This document shows positions 10,443-22,702 of a stretch of 64,000 nt of DNA, piece after piece; position 1 is the first letter of the stretch; each line of letters starts with the position of its first letter. Below the pieces are notes generated by a model, which was not told the origin of the DNA, did not search any database, and was given only the letters and a program-made list of their open reading frames with translations. Source of the stretch: Erodium maritimum (taxonomy: Eukaryota > Streptophyta > Magnoliopsida > Geraniales > Geraniaceae); the NCBI GenBank assembly GCA_963921825.1, contig OY997592.1, positions 29,367,730 through 29,431,729 on the forward strand, written 5' to 3'. Both the position numbers and the translations under genes were made by a program.

Positions 10443-13400
10443 AAGGGTGTAAAACCCCACTAAATACTAAAGGGTAATATTTTGAAAATCGAAACGTTAG
10501 GGTAGGAAATTGCAACGAGTATTTTTTTGAAAAGAAGAAAAAGAAAGAAAGAGGGAATTGGTTTTTGGTCAGCACAACTCAGGCTTAGGCCGAGCCTTGC
10601 TGTGGCCCAACTCGCGCGCTTCCGGCCCACGAAGACCGGCCCAGTTCGCGAACCCTAGCGAACAAAACCATAACCAGCGCTGCTTCAGTGCTCGTTTTTG
10701 GCACGCAATTCGAGACGCGTCTTCTACCTCCAAACGCGTTCTCTCTCGAAGCTCGCCGGCGCGAACCAGAGCCGTCGTGCTCTTTCGTCCTCCCCGACCT
10801 CAAACCGTCGCCTCTTCACCGTCCTTCACCCCTTCTACCTCCATCACAGCACAACCCACACCAGAAAACCCTTTCCCCCATCTTCTCCTTCCTCTCTGAC
10901 GCGCACCAAACTCTCTCCGCCATAAATCGAGCCTCGCCAGCGCCACCACCGTCGAAATTAGCCAGGGTGAGCGTACCCACGAGCTTCTCCACTCTCCCCG
11001 CTACCTCTCACCTGGAAATCGCGAGCCAACGGGCTCATTTCGAGATGGATCTGACCGGAGAGGAGCGCCGAAGAGGAACGCCGCCAGATCTGGCGTTCCC
11101 ATGCCAGAGAGCCTCCAACGCCGCCAGAACCAGCGTCTCTCTTCCTTCCCTCGTCACCTGACGCCTTCCTCCGCCTCCACTTCTCCATCTGAGCCTCACC
11201 TAACACCGTGGAGGGCGGCCGGAGTAGCTCGAGCTCGTCAGAGCTGGGACGAGCTTAGTCTCGAGCTCGAGCAGGCCGTGGGCCTGGGGTGAAAGACTGG
11301 GCCAAGAGCAGGCCTTGGGCAAAAGGGTCTTGGGCTGAGAAGACTTCGGGCCTTGTCACAGGCCATTGGGCCAGGTTGACATCGGGCCGGACGAGGAAGA
11401 AGACGGGCCTTGGGTCCAGATCTGGACTCGGGTCGGGCTTGGATCCGGGTCGGATCCGGGTCAACCCAGTTTTAAAGAAAATCATTTTAAAATCGGGTTA
11501 ATTAATTTAATTTGGACAATTAAAGGACAAATTTGGATAAATCAAAGGACCTTTGGACAATTACCGGTATTGATTGGACATTTTATTTGTCAAACCCAGA
11601 CTGGACTTCGCCCGAGAACTTGGGCTTGGACCCGAGTGAAGACGGAGAGGAAGCTAGCTCGGACTTCGACATGTATGAGTATTATTAGAGGAAGACCACA
11701 AGGTAGGGAAAGTACTAACTCCTCGTGTATTTCAATACCTAGTATGCCTATTAGGTTAATAAAATCATAAAGGTCCTAGATTTGCATGTAGGATGCGAAT
11801 AACTAGAATAATTGTCTTTCAATTACTAAAAACCGGACGTGTCTAGTATGCATGCGTAGGATGTGAATCACTAGCTTAACTCGCTTTCAATACTTGGGAA
11901 TTGCTTTACTGGTAGAAATGTCGTGATGAGCCCTAGGATTGTTTGTGTTTGCCTCACATGCCTTGGTTGCCTAGTTAGGATAAGATAAGAGTCTAATACA
12001 ACTAGATGATTGAATGTTGAACTTTGTATGCTTGAATGGTTAATTGATCGAATGCTTGGATGAATGATTGTATGAATATTGTGTGTAATTGATTGTGCTA
12101 AATGGTACATGATCGGGTGAATGATAGACCGATGGATTGCGATTGGTAAGTATATTTGTAATAACCACTCCCGGTCAACGCTAGTCAAACCTGCGAAAAA
12201 CAGGAAAATTTAAAAATTTTAAGACTAACAGTTAAGTGAACCTAAAATGACCCCGAGTGTCATACCGGACTTAATTTGACCCCGTTATTGACCAGAGTGA
12301 GTTCCGGGGGACTCAGGGCAACTTTCTGATCAATTTGGGAAATGTTGACTTTTCGCTGGAAAAGTCAACCGAGCGACGTTCTGGTCCATTCGAGGACCGT
12401 TTTGGATCCAAAAAGCTTAGCCGTCGTCGCAGAGGTCTTAGTTGAGCCGTTTCCTTGTAGCCCGTCAAGTTTCGTAATTTCTTGGGAAAAGTGCCCGTTC
12501 GGGGTCCGAAACGTCCGATTTTCGCGAATCTGATTGGAAAATATCAAGTAGATAGTTTCCAAAAGGTGTGGGACCCACCTTGACACTTGTCAATTATGTG
12601 GTGGTGTTAGCTTTGGGGGGAAACTATGTGTGGACATGGTGTGGCCGGCCATATAGGGTTAAAGGAGAAAAAAAATAGAAAATAAGTTAGTTGTTTGAAT
12701 TAGAAAGGAAGAGAGTGTTTAGAGAGAGAATGAGACGAAGAAGAAGAAGAGAGAAGAGAGGGAAAGCTAGGGTTTGGATTTTATCGAACCTTTGGATCGT
12801 CTCAAGGCAAGGAGCAATCTCGTTCCCCTCGTTCTCCTCTTGGGTAAGCACCGAACCGATTCCCGTTTTGATTAATTTTGGAAGTTAGGTTTTTGTAAAA
12901 CTATTAGTTTGAGGTGGTTTTGATGTTGGGGTAATTGTTGGAGACGTTTTGGAGGTGTTGGAGGTTTGTTTGGACGTTTTCCGGCGACCGGGGGCTCGGG
13001 AGAAGCCCCGGCCACCATAGGGGGTGGGCGGCCACGACCATGGTGGCCGAGCCTCATTTAAGCCCTAGGGGCTCTCGGCCAAGTGGGTTGGTGGGGCCCA
13101 CGTGCTCGGGTACTCGGGTTTTATCGTTCGGGTGGTTTAAAACGTTCCCCGGACCATTTATCCTTAACCGAATCGAAAATTGGAATTAAATTGGAGAAGT
13201 TGTAATTTATCAGGTTTAGAAACTTTAAACGTCATTTAATTGACTCGGGAGTCGGAATTCGATTCGGGCAAGTACATTGGGACCCTTGAATTATCCTAAG
13301 ACCGTAGAAACGAAAACGGAAATTTTCGGAACCCCGGAAGGGCATTTACAAAACCCGGGCAGATTCGCCATGTCGGGAGAATCGGGCCTTGATGGGTCCC

Positions 13401-13919
13401 TTATCGACGATGTCGAGTAATTGGGAAGTTTGGGAGTGATCGACATTGTCGGGGTTAAGTTTGGGCATCGAGTTTAATGATTTTCAGTTTATTCCTGCAA
13501 GTTGTTAAGTGCCTTTAAATTGTGTTCTTTTAGATCGTGCCATGGACCGGGGCAAGGGAAAGCTGGGTGAGTGACTGAGATCATCACCGGAGCTCGTGGT
13601 TGGCTTTTGGGAGAACACGCACGAGGTAGGGAAAAGTAGTCGGATCTCGGCCCTGACTGGGGAAAGTTAACAGTAGAATTGCATGTGACACCGGGATGTC
13701 GTGGGTTGAGTAGGTTTATTTAATTATTAGAAAAGCATGATACGGGATCGTAGTAATTATTGGAAAAGCATGTGACACTTAGTAGTGTCGTAGGAGCAGA
13801 GAACTTAGCGATATTAGAATTACTGGAGGCATATGACCATGCCCGGAGGTTGTTTGTGAAACTAGTGATCTTAGGACGGTTGGAGGCATTGAGTATGCCG
13901 GAGGTTGTTGTGCATTATT

Positions 13920-14660
13920 ATTGTTGAGTTTTGGGTGGCCTTGAGATCCCGTATTATTATTGAGTTTTGGGTGGCCTTGAGAGCCCGTTTTATTATTGTC
14001 GAGTCTTGGGTGGCCTTGAGAGCCCGTGTTTGACTGTTGAGTCTTGGGTGGCCATGAGAGCCCGTGTACTAAGGTTGGTGTCTTTGGCTGGCCTGACCGA
14101 GTTAGAGTCTCGGGGGATGTTGCAAGCATTCTTTGGCTGGCTTACGAGTTAGAGTCTCGGTAAGTTGCGAGCGTGTATTATTGTTGAGTTTTGGGTGGCC
14201 ATGAGTGCCCGTGGGGTCGTCGACCCCGTGTCTTTACCTTTGGTGTTTTGGGTGGCCGTGTGTGCCCGTGGGGTTGTGAACCCGTGTCTTTACTGTTGGT
14301 AGTTTGAGTGGCCGTGAGTGCCCGTGGGGTTGTCGAGCCCGTGAGTTACTGTTGGTGTGTCTTGGGTGGCCATGAGAGCCCGTGTTAGACTGTTGAGTCT
14401 TGGGTGGACATGAGAGCCCGTGTTTGACTGTTGAGTCTTGGGTTGCCATGAGGGCCCGTGTTTGACTGTTGGTGTCTGGGGAGGCCGTGTGTGCCCGGGT
14501 TGTTGAACCTGTGTCCTTACTGTTGGTGTGGCTTGGGAGGCCGTGAGTGCCTGTGGGGTTGTTGAACCCGTGTCTTTATCGTTGGTGTGTCTTGGGAGGC
14601 CGTGAGTGCCCGTGGGGCTGTTGAGTCTGTGTTTTGTGGTTGGTGTCTTGGGTGGCCATG
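13920..14660 (+). repeat. Degenerate tandem repeat in LTR D (gggtggccttgagagcccgt)
   Basis: More than fifteen imperfect units of roughly 35-60 bp, each with a gttgagtcttgggtggcc..gagagcccgtg core. The same core recurs in LTR E (59298-59520) and, on the other strand, in both LTRs of G (about 43490-43800 and 52060-52320). It is therefore an ancestral property of this LTR group, not a local expansion. Confidence 0.85.
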
Positions 14661-14738
14661 AGTGCCTGTGGAGTGCTGAACCTGTGTTGTTGCTGTTTGT
14701 GGAACTTGCTTGTGATTGTGATTGTGGTTACCTGAGTG

Positions 14739-14985
14739 AGAGAAGTTGTAAGACAGGTCGACTGCTTGGACCGACTTTGTGTTGGAAAGAGCGAGGGATA
14801 GAGAAGTTGTAAGACAGGTCGACTGCCTGGACCGACTTTGTGTTGGAAAGAGCGAGGGACTGAGAAGTTGTAAGACAGGTCGACTGCCTGGACCGACTTT
14901 GTGTTGGAAAGAGTGAGGGACAGAGAAGTTGTAAGACAGGTCGACTGCCTGGACCCACTTTGTGTTGGAAAGAGCGAAGGACAGA
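14739..14985 (+). repeat. 61-bp tandem repeat, four copies, in LTR D
   Basis: Units start at 14739, 14801, 14862 and 14923 with gagaagttgtaagacaggtc and contain gtcgactgcctggaccgac. Copies are near-identical, so the expansion is recent compared with the rest of the LTR. Confidence 0.9.
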
Positions 14986-15924
14986 GATACATAGATGGTT
15001 ACTGACAGGTCGACCGCCTGGCCCGACTGGGATCGGAAAGGGCGAGAGAAACAGAATTGGTTACTGAACAGCTGGTTTGCGATCCTTTGTGATCTTGTTT
15101 GGTGTGCGATCCTTTGTGATCTTGTTTGGTGTTGCGTAGTTTCTTTTGAGTCCTTGGAAGAGGTCGAAATCGTTGTGCCGGTCTACTTACATGTTTGAGT
15201 GTTGAGTCGTTCGAGGAAGGTCATTGTGGGTGGTTGTCAGTCAGAGTACTTGAATTGGGGACAGTGATCCCCGGAGTTGAGTTTGTTGTTGGTGTTACCG
15301 GCATTGTCTGCTAATTATGCCGTAGTCAGTCTGTTATTTGTGGTGGTGAGCGAACGCTCACCCCTAGCTGCTTTTCCTACAGGTACTGATCACAGGACGG
15401 ACTAGGGGAGCTCTCCAAGCTTGTGGAGCTAGGAGCGGAGTCCGGGTTCAGTCTTTTGAGTCTAGTGACAGATACCTTGCACTTTTGTCCACGTGTTGGG
15501 ACGTGTTTTTAAGTTGTAAATATTATTTTGATTAATTAAATGGAGATTTTAAAGTGTTTATCCAAAACAGGTTTCTTTGTTTTATTGTTTTTAAAACGTT
15601 CGCGTCCCGAGTTCGGTTTACTGAAATTGGGGCGTGACAATATTGGTAAGTGTAAGGTATATTGGTTCTTGTGGTGTGTTGTGATAGAATTGGGATTTAC
15701 TGAGCGTTGGTTGTTCCATGATTGTTTAGTATATTATTCTCTTGCGAGTCTTTAAGTTGGGTTCTATATTGGTATGGCACCCACGTTGTGGTGTGGGGTA
15801 ATGCCTGTAAGGTACCTACACCAAGGGGAATACTGGTGTGGGGTAGTACCTAAGCCGAAGACTTATGATCCGGTATGGTACCCACACCGAAGGGAATACC
15901 GGTGTAGGGTAGTATCATAGCCGG

Positions 15925-16072
15925 TGGATTGGACCTTGCGGGGCATTGATTATTGGACCCTACGAGACATTGATTATTGGACCCTGCGGGGCATTGACTA
16001 TTGGACCCTGCGGGACATTGATTATTGGACCCTACGGGGCATTGGTTATTGGACCCTACGGGGCAATTGGAT
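15925..16072 (+). repeat. 24-bp tandem repeat, about six copies, in LTR C
   Basis: Unit tattggaccctgcggggcat plus four bases, period 24, so it stays open and would read YWTLRDID repeatedly. No start context or domain suggests a protein; it is a minisatellite in the LTR. Confidence 0.88.
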
Positions 16073-16855
16073 GGTTTACCCTACGGGGAATGGTTACTTG
16101 ATTAATTCACCCGAGTGTGTGCGTCCTGCGGGAGCATCACCTCGGTTCCCGATGATCTATGGTCTTTTGGAGACGTTTCTGAGGGTCCCGACGAATGCAT
16201 TCTCATATGGATGTTTCCAGTATTCTCGACGTTATACGTCTTTGTGATGTCATGCATCTCCTCTGGGCCGAGGGAAAATCCGACATGACACAAGGAATAT
16301 TGTGGATCGGAGTGTGGTGACTCCATGTGCCACGGTGGCGCCTAAATGTTCTATCTTCCATTGATTGTTAAGAATTGTATTGTTTTCCCTTACTTATATA
16401 ATTATTCACTATGTTCTTAAAGGCGTTGAATACCGGTTTATTTTCATATTTGAATATCTTCTTGGCTCTTCGCATTATTGAGATTCGAACGAAATTGTGA
16501 ATTTCCAATTGTTAAACTTAAAGGCTTCCCTTGTTATTTATTTTCCCTACTGAGCGTAAGCTCACCCCTATTTGTTTATTTATTGTTGTTACAGGCTTGC
16601 TTGATGAGTAGAGGACTCGAGTCTCGGGAGCTTCGGTGGGTCTGGGTGTCTTCTCTTTAGAGACGTTTATGGTCTTTTTATTACGAACCTTATGTGTAAA
16701 GGATTTATTTTGGAGCTTTCTATTTGAGATATTTTGATTGGAACTAAAATTGAAACGTTATATCGGTGATGAGATACTTTGGTTGTTATCTTTTGTTCTA
16801 TCTTTAAGTCACGTCTCGACTCCGGTCAACACCAGATTTGGGGCGTGACAAAGGG

Positions 16856-18567
16856 ACGCCGTTTTAAAAATGGTACGGGATGATGCCCGCTTTGTCCTTC
16901 CTAAAGATTTGTGGTTGCGAGGCTTATGTGAAACATTTGGTTTCGACTAAGCTCGAACCAAGATCTTAGATATGCACCTTCGTGTGGAATCCCAAAGCAA
17001 CAAGGGGATACTACTTCTACAATCCCAGTGAGAACATGGTGTTCGTCGCTTGGGGTGAGGTCTTTATGGAAAAGGAGTTTTGTTTCCAAAGACGTCATTG
17101 GGAGGACTGTGCATCTCGAAGAAATTCAGGATGGTACAAATCTGTGTAAACCAATTGACAACCCAGTAGAAAGGAGCCAGAGATTGTCGTAGAGTAAGAA
17201 CCAATTCCTGTTACGATTCCGGAAGGTCCAAGTCGATTTGAAAGGATCAATCTTCCACCTCCAAGATATGGTATCCGGAGGTGAAAATAAAGTCATGGTG
17301 GATCATGATGATCCAGCCACCTTTCAGGAAGTCGTGGATGAGCCCGACTCCAAGTATGGCTGGGAGCCATGAGGGAGGAAATGCAATTCATGTCGGGCAA
17401 CCGAGTCTGGGAACCGGTTGATCCCATCAATGGTGTGAGGACCATCGGATGCAAATGGATCTTCAAGGTGAAGATGGACATGGACGGAAACCCTCTGACC
17501 TACAAAGCTCAACTGCTGGCGAAAGGTTATAGGCAGATCCAATGGATTGACTATGAGGAAACCTTCTCCCTAATGGATATGGTCAAAATCGATCCAAATT
17601 CTTCTTGACATATTTGCGTATCATAATTACGATATATGGCAAGTGGATGTCAAAACCGCTTTCCTAAATGGAAATTTGACTGAGTACGTTTGTATGTCTC
17701 GGCCCAAACGTTTTGACTATCCAAAGAATATGGGAAAGATTTATAAGTTGTTGAAATCCATTTATGGATTAAAACGAACTTCTCGGAGTTGGATCCTTCG
17801 TTTTGATGAAGTTGTAATTGGATTTGGTTTAATCAAGAACGAGGATGAATCTTGCGTTTATAAGAAGGGTAGTGGGAGCAAGATTACCTTTCTGGTTCTC
17901 ATTGAAAACGACATCCCAACCTTGCACGAGACTAAATCTTGGTTGAGGAAGTGTTTTTCAATAAAGGACTTAGGCGATGGTTCTTATACCTTAAGGATTA
18001 AGATATGTAGAGATCGCACCAAGAGGGTCTTGGATTTAAGTCAGGGAACCTATGTGAATAATGCATTGAGTAGGCTCTTAATGCTCGATTCAAAGAAAGG
18101 ACTCTTACCCACTAGTCATGGCATTCATCTCAGCAAGACTCAGTGTCCTAAGACACCTGATGAGCTGAAAAGGATGATGAGAATCCTATGTGCCTAGGGG
18201 CAGGATCGATCATATATGCCATGACATGTATGATACCGGACGTCTCGTAAGCCTTATGTTCTACTAGTAGACATCAGTCTAACCTGGGGGAAAGATGATG
18301 CTGAACTAGTCGTCGAAGGATGAGTAGATGCTAGTTTTCCAAGACAAATCCAGATGACTTTAGAAGTCAGTCAGGATATGTGTTTATGCTGAATGGCAGA
18401 GCTTTAGCTGGGAGAGCGTAAAGCAAGATACCATTGCCGAATCTACGACAGAGGCCAAGTACATGGATATTGCAGAGGCAGCTAAGGAGGCTATGTGGAT
18501 TTAGAAATTCACGGCAGGGTTGGGTGTAATTAAAACCCATCCAGCCCGGTGAATTCACGGCAGGGTT
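16856..18567 (+). pseudogene. Copia A integrase C-terminus, RT and RNase H remnant
   Basis: Resumes the integrase after LTR C with TPF, followed by eroded LPKDLWLRGLCE. RT spans 17369-18197 (GCKWIFKVKMDMDGNPLTYK, VDVKTAFLNGNL, KSIYGLKR). The catalytic YVDD box is missing: the text runs FLVLIENDIPTLHE, where B has FLVLYVDDILFIG, so a short deletion has removed the active site. RNase H survives as fragments at about 18400-18520 and ends abruptly. A 16-bp motif (attcacggcagggttg) is duplicated at about 18507 and 18552, at the junction with the truncated 3' LTR. Confidence 0.87.
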
Positions 18568-20141
18568 GCTCTGATTTATGCCCACCATGCGAATAGAACC
18601 ATAGATCGAGATACATCACACTCGATGGGTCCCTAGTCAACAAAGCTTCACTAAAAGCGACTAGTATGAAAGATGGCTCTGTATGGCATACTTTCTGTTA
18701 GTCATTGGAATGGCATTCTGGAGTCTGATCATAGATATCATGTGGGACATGATATTGGACGACCCGACATGAATATGTGCCATAGATCAAGTCATGAACA
18801 TATTCATTGTCATAACTTGTCATGTATCTTTAGACCAAGGAGTCTTTGTGATCGCTATGTAGTCAACAACTGAGTTTGACCTGAGCCTAACGTTCTCCGT
18901 AACAGGACTTCCATAACGGCCAGGATTGGATTAGGGATGGGCTACATGAGTGACACGAAAGACGGCTAAGGGATTTATCCCTCATATTGAGGTATGAGAA
19001 AGATATCGGTTCTCGGCCGCTTGATCGAGAGTGACTGAAAGAATAGCATGGCCATGCACATGATACTGGGTATCATATATTCAGTCATCTCACATATCAA
19101 GGAAAAGTGATTGAGAATAATAAGGATGACGGCTCTATGCCTTATCTCAATCAAGATATCAGAGATAAAAGGATAATGACAGGGACGAAGGAAAGGTTAG
19201 AATCGACAGGGTCGATTCGTTATGCAGTGTCAGACAATGCTAAAGTCTCGTTAGTTGCCACTTAAATAGGATCAAGGAAAATGGGTTTTTTTTGTTGATC
19301 TATTGACATGCATAAACCTAAGGGTCACACCGGAGGGTGAAACTCATTGACACATTTATAGAGAATGACCAAAAGGTATTTGTCTCAGGACATGACCAAA
19401 ACTGGGTTTTAGGTCATGTGCCCGTATGTGAATAGGACTTTACGGATCAAGACAGGGCTTGGAGTCTTGGGATTGATTGCGTCAGATAATGTTGGACATT
19501 TCCGGTATGGAAAGATTGGAGGCGATGAGCGAATCACGGGACCTCGTTGGAAATGGCCACGGGCTATGTTCCAAGAGGTCGATGAAAGGCCCATGCAACC
19601 AAGGCCCATGGAAATAATTAATCAAGTCTTGATTAATTAGTACTAAGTAAGCAAGACAAGGATTAATGTGTTGGTGATTCACCACCTAACCCAATCTTGT
19701 CTTGCCATACTTTGTCCTATTTACACCTTACTTGTCACCATGCTTGTCTCATGCCTTTACTTGGACAAGTATGGGGTTTTCTATGTTAAAGTCATCTTTT
19801 TTCAACATAACAAACACAAGACAAGAATAGAAAACACAACTTCTCTCCCCCTTCCCTTACAATTTCGGGTTTGGCTAGTTCCCACCTCCATTTTTGTGTT
19901 CTTGAGTCCTCAAAGAGAAGAACTACGTGGCTTTGATTCCCATGTGCATACGTAGGCGTCTTGGAGACTCAAGTCAATCATTCGTTAACCGGTGTTCTTG
20001 TTTTGGTAAGAAATAGTGCTGAATTTTTTCTCTTGTGAATCCATTCTTTGTTAATTGTTTCATGGTTTTAATTGTCTCTTGGTTCTCCTTGATTTTCCGC
20101 TCTGAGTTGGTTCATCTCCAACCCTACCTTGAGACCCAACA
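18568..20141 (+). repeat. Copia A 3' LTR, first ~115 bp missing
   Basis: Joins the 5' LTR sequence from gctctgat (equivalent to about 5893) and ends gacccaaca at 20141. It contains a ~105-bp block (begins ggtaagaaatag, ends gagtt) absent from the 5' LTR. The polypurine tract and LTR start have been lost. Confidence 0.88.
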
Positions 20142-21041
20142 CGATTCGTTATGCAGTGTCAGGGAATACTAAAGTCTCGTTAGTTTCCACTTAAATAGGA
20201 TCAAGGAAAATGTGATTTTACGTTGATCTATTGACATGCATAAACCTAAGGGTCACACCGGAGGGTGAAACTCATTGACACATTTATGGAGAATGGCCGA
20301 AAGGGACTTGTCTTGGGACATGACCAAAAATGGGCTTTGAGTCATGTGCCCGTAAGTGAATAGGACTTTACGGGTCGAGACAAGGCTTGAAGTCTTGGGA
20401 TTGATCGCGTCGGATGATGTTGGACATTTCCGGTATGGAAGGCTTGAAGGCGATGACCGAATCACGGGACCTCATTAGAAATGTCCACGGACCATGTTCC
20501 AAGAGGCCCATGGAACTAATTAATCAAGTCTTGATTAATTAGTACTAAGTAAGCATGACAAGGATTAAGGTGTTGGTTATTCACCACCTAACCCAATCTT
20601 GTCTTGCCATACTTTGTCCTATTTACACCTTACTTGTCACCATGCTTGTCTCATGCCTTTAGTTGAACAAGTATGGGGTTTGCTATGTTAAAGTCATCTT
20701 TTTCAACATAACAAACACAAGACAAGAATAGAAAACACAACTTCTCTCCCCCTTCCCTTGCAATTTCGGGTTTGGCTAGTTCCCACCTCCATTTTTGTGT
20801 TCTTGAGTCCTCAAAGAGAAGAACTACATGGCTTTGATTCCCATGTGGATACGTAGGCGTCTTGGACACTCAAGTCAATCATTCGTTAACCGGTGTTCTT
20901 GTTTTGGTAAGAAATAGTTCTGAATTTTTCTCTTGTGAATCCATTCTTTGTTAGTTGTTTCATGGATTTAATTGTCTCTTGGTTCTCCTTGATTTTCCGC
21001 TCCGAGTTGGTTCATCTCCAACCCTACCTCGAGACCCAACA
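20142..21041 (+). repeat. Partial LTR copy 1 (tandem)
   Basis: About 900 bp, the last part of the LTR only, beginning cgattcgttatgcagtgtc and ending gacccaaca. It starts without spacer after the preceding LTR end. Confidence 0.92.
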
Positions 21042-21957
21042 CGATTTGTTATGCAGTGTCAGGCAATACTAAAGTCTCGTTAGTTTCCACTTAAATAGGA
21101 TCAAGGAAAATGGGATTTTACGTTGATCTATTGACATGCATAAACCTAAGGGTCACACCGGAGGGTGAAACTCATTGACACATTTATGGAGAATGTCCAA
21201 AAGGGAGTTTTCTTGGGACATGACCAAAAATGGGCTTTGGGTCATGTGCCCGTAAGTGAATAGGACTTTACGGATCGAGACAAGGCTTGAAGTCTTGGGA
21301 TTGATCGCGTCGGATAATGGTGGAAATTTCCGGTATGGAAGGCTTGAAGGCGATGACCGAATCACGGGACCTCATTAGAAATGGCCACAGGCCATGTTCC
21401 AAGAGGCTCATGCAACCAAGGCCCATGGAACTAATTAATCAAGTCTTGATTAATTAGTACTAAGTAAGCATGACAAGGATTAAGGTGTTGATTATTCACC
21501 ACCTAACCCAATCTTTTCTTGCCATACTTTGTCCTATTTACACCTTACTTGTCACCATGCTTGTCTCATGCCTTTAGTTAGACAAGTATGGGGTTTGCTA
21601 TGTTAAAGTCATCTTTTTTCAACATAACAAACACAAGACAAGAATAGAAAACACAACTTCTCTCCCCCTTCCCTTGCAATTTCGGGTTTGGCTAGTTCCC
21701 ACCTCCATTTTTGTGTTCTTGAGTCCTCAAATGGAAGAACTACGTGGCTTTGATTCCCATGTGGATATGTAGGCGTCTTGGAGACTCAAGTCAATCATTC
21801 GTTAACCGGTGTTCTTGTTTTGGTGAGTAATAGTGCTGAATTTTTCTCTTGTGAATCCATTCTTTGTTAGTTGTTTCATGGTTTTAATTGTCTCTTGGTT
21901 CTCCTTGATTTTCCGCTCCGAGTTGGTTCATCTCCAACCCTACCTCGAGACCCAACA
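21042..21957 (+). repeat. Partial LTR copy 2 (tandem)
   Basis: 916 bp, same start and end as copy 1 with a few substitutions (cgatttgtt start). The identical junction shows amplification of one rearranged unit. Confidence 0.92.
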
Positions 21958-22702
21958 CGATTCGTTATGCAGTGTCAGGCAATACTAAAGTCTCGTTAGT
22001 TTCCACTTAAATAGGATCAAGGAAAATGTGATTTTACGTTGATCTATTGACATGCATAAACCTAAGGGTTACACCGGAGGGTGAAATTCATTGACACATT
22101 TATGGAGAATGGCTAAAAGGGAGTTGTCTTGGGACATGACCAAAACTGGGATTTGGGTCATGTGCCCGTAAGTGAATAGGACTTTACGGATCGAGACAAG
22201 GCTTGAAGTCTTGGGATTGATCGCATCGGATAATGTTGGACATTTCCGGTATGGAAGGCTTGAAGGCGATGAGCGAATCACGGGACCTCATTGGAAATGG
22301 CCACGTGCCATGTTCCAAGAGGCCCATGCAACCAAGGCCCATGGAACTAATTAATCAAGTCTTGATTAATTAGTACTAAGTAAGCATGACAAGGATTAAG
22401 GTGTTGGTTATTCACCACCTAACCCCATCTTGTCTAGCGATACTTTGTCCTATTTACACCTTACTTGTCACCATGCTTGTCTCATGCCTTTAGTTGGACA
22501 AATATGGTGTTTGTTATGTTTAAGTCATATTTTTCAACATAACAAACACAAGACAATAATAGGAAACACATTTTCTCTCCCTCTTCCTCACAATTTCGGC
22601 CAAGGGTGTGTTCCACCTCCATTTATGTGGTCTTAAGTCCTCAAAGAGAAGACTATGTGGCTTTGATTCCCATGTGGATACGTAGGCGGGTTGGAGACTC
22701 AA
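21958..22702 (+). repeat. Partial LTR copy 3, interrupted by B
   Basis: Begins cgattcgttatgcag and is cut by element B after gagactcaa. The remaining ~173 bp lie at 31391-31563 and end acccaaca, followed by A's target duplication caaac. Confidence 0.92.

Larger units (their letters stand above)
12157..15639 (+). mobile_element. Solo LTR D (Ty3/gypsy), nested in C
   Basis: Starts tgtaataaccac, ends ggggcgtgaca, 3,483 bp, flanked by atatt at 12152-12156 and 15640-15644. It has the same start and end as solo LTR E (57472-60486), so D and E are two members of one family. There is no internal coding or primer site. The 3' part carries several tandem repeats and the palindrome gtgagcgaacgctcac at 15346. 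Confidence 0.92.
10448..16850 (+). mobile_element. Solo LTR C (Ty3/gypsy, Tekay-like), interrupted by D
   Basis: Starts tgtaaaacccc and ends ggggcgtgaca, flanked by aaggg at 10443-10447 and 16851-16855. Without D it is about 2.9 kb. It contains no primer site, coding domain or second LTR, so it is a solo LTR left by LTR-LTR recombination. Its start resembles the LTR start of element G (tgtaaaacccgc), and its 3' part shares the palindrome and CTCACCCCTA block of the G, D and E LTRs. GC-rich open frames at 10558-11292 have no recognisable domain and are not counted as genes. Confidence 0.9.

Noticed and set aside
10558..11292. Overlapping GC-rich ORFs on both strands in LTR C
   Set aside because: They lie inside a solo LTR, have no domain, and are Pro/Ser/Arg rich because of base composition.
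14739..14985. Regular 61-bp repeat considered as CRISPR-like
   Set aside because: Whole units repeat with no unique spacers, in a plant LTR; a minisatellite.
15346..15361. 16-bp palindrome considered as a bacterial-type operator
   Set aside because: It occurs in all related LTRs of a plant retroelement clade; kept only as an LTR feature.
12157..15639. D as a complete small retroelement
   Set aside because: No primer site, polypurine tract or internal LTR pair; ends and duplication fit a solo LTR like E.
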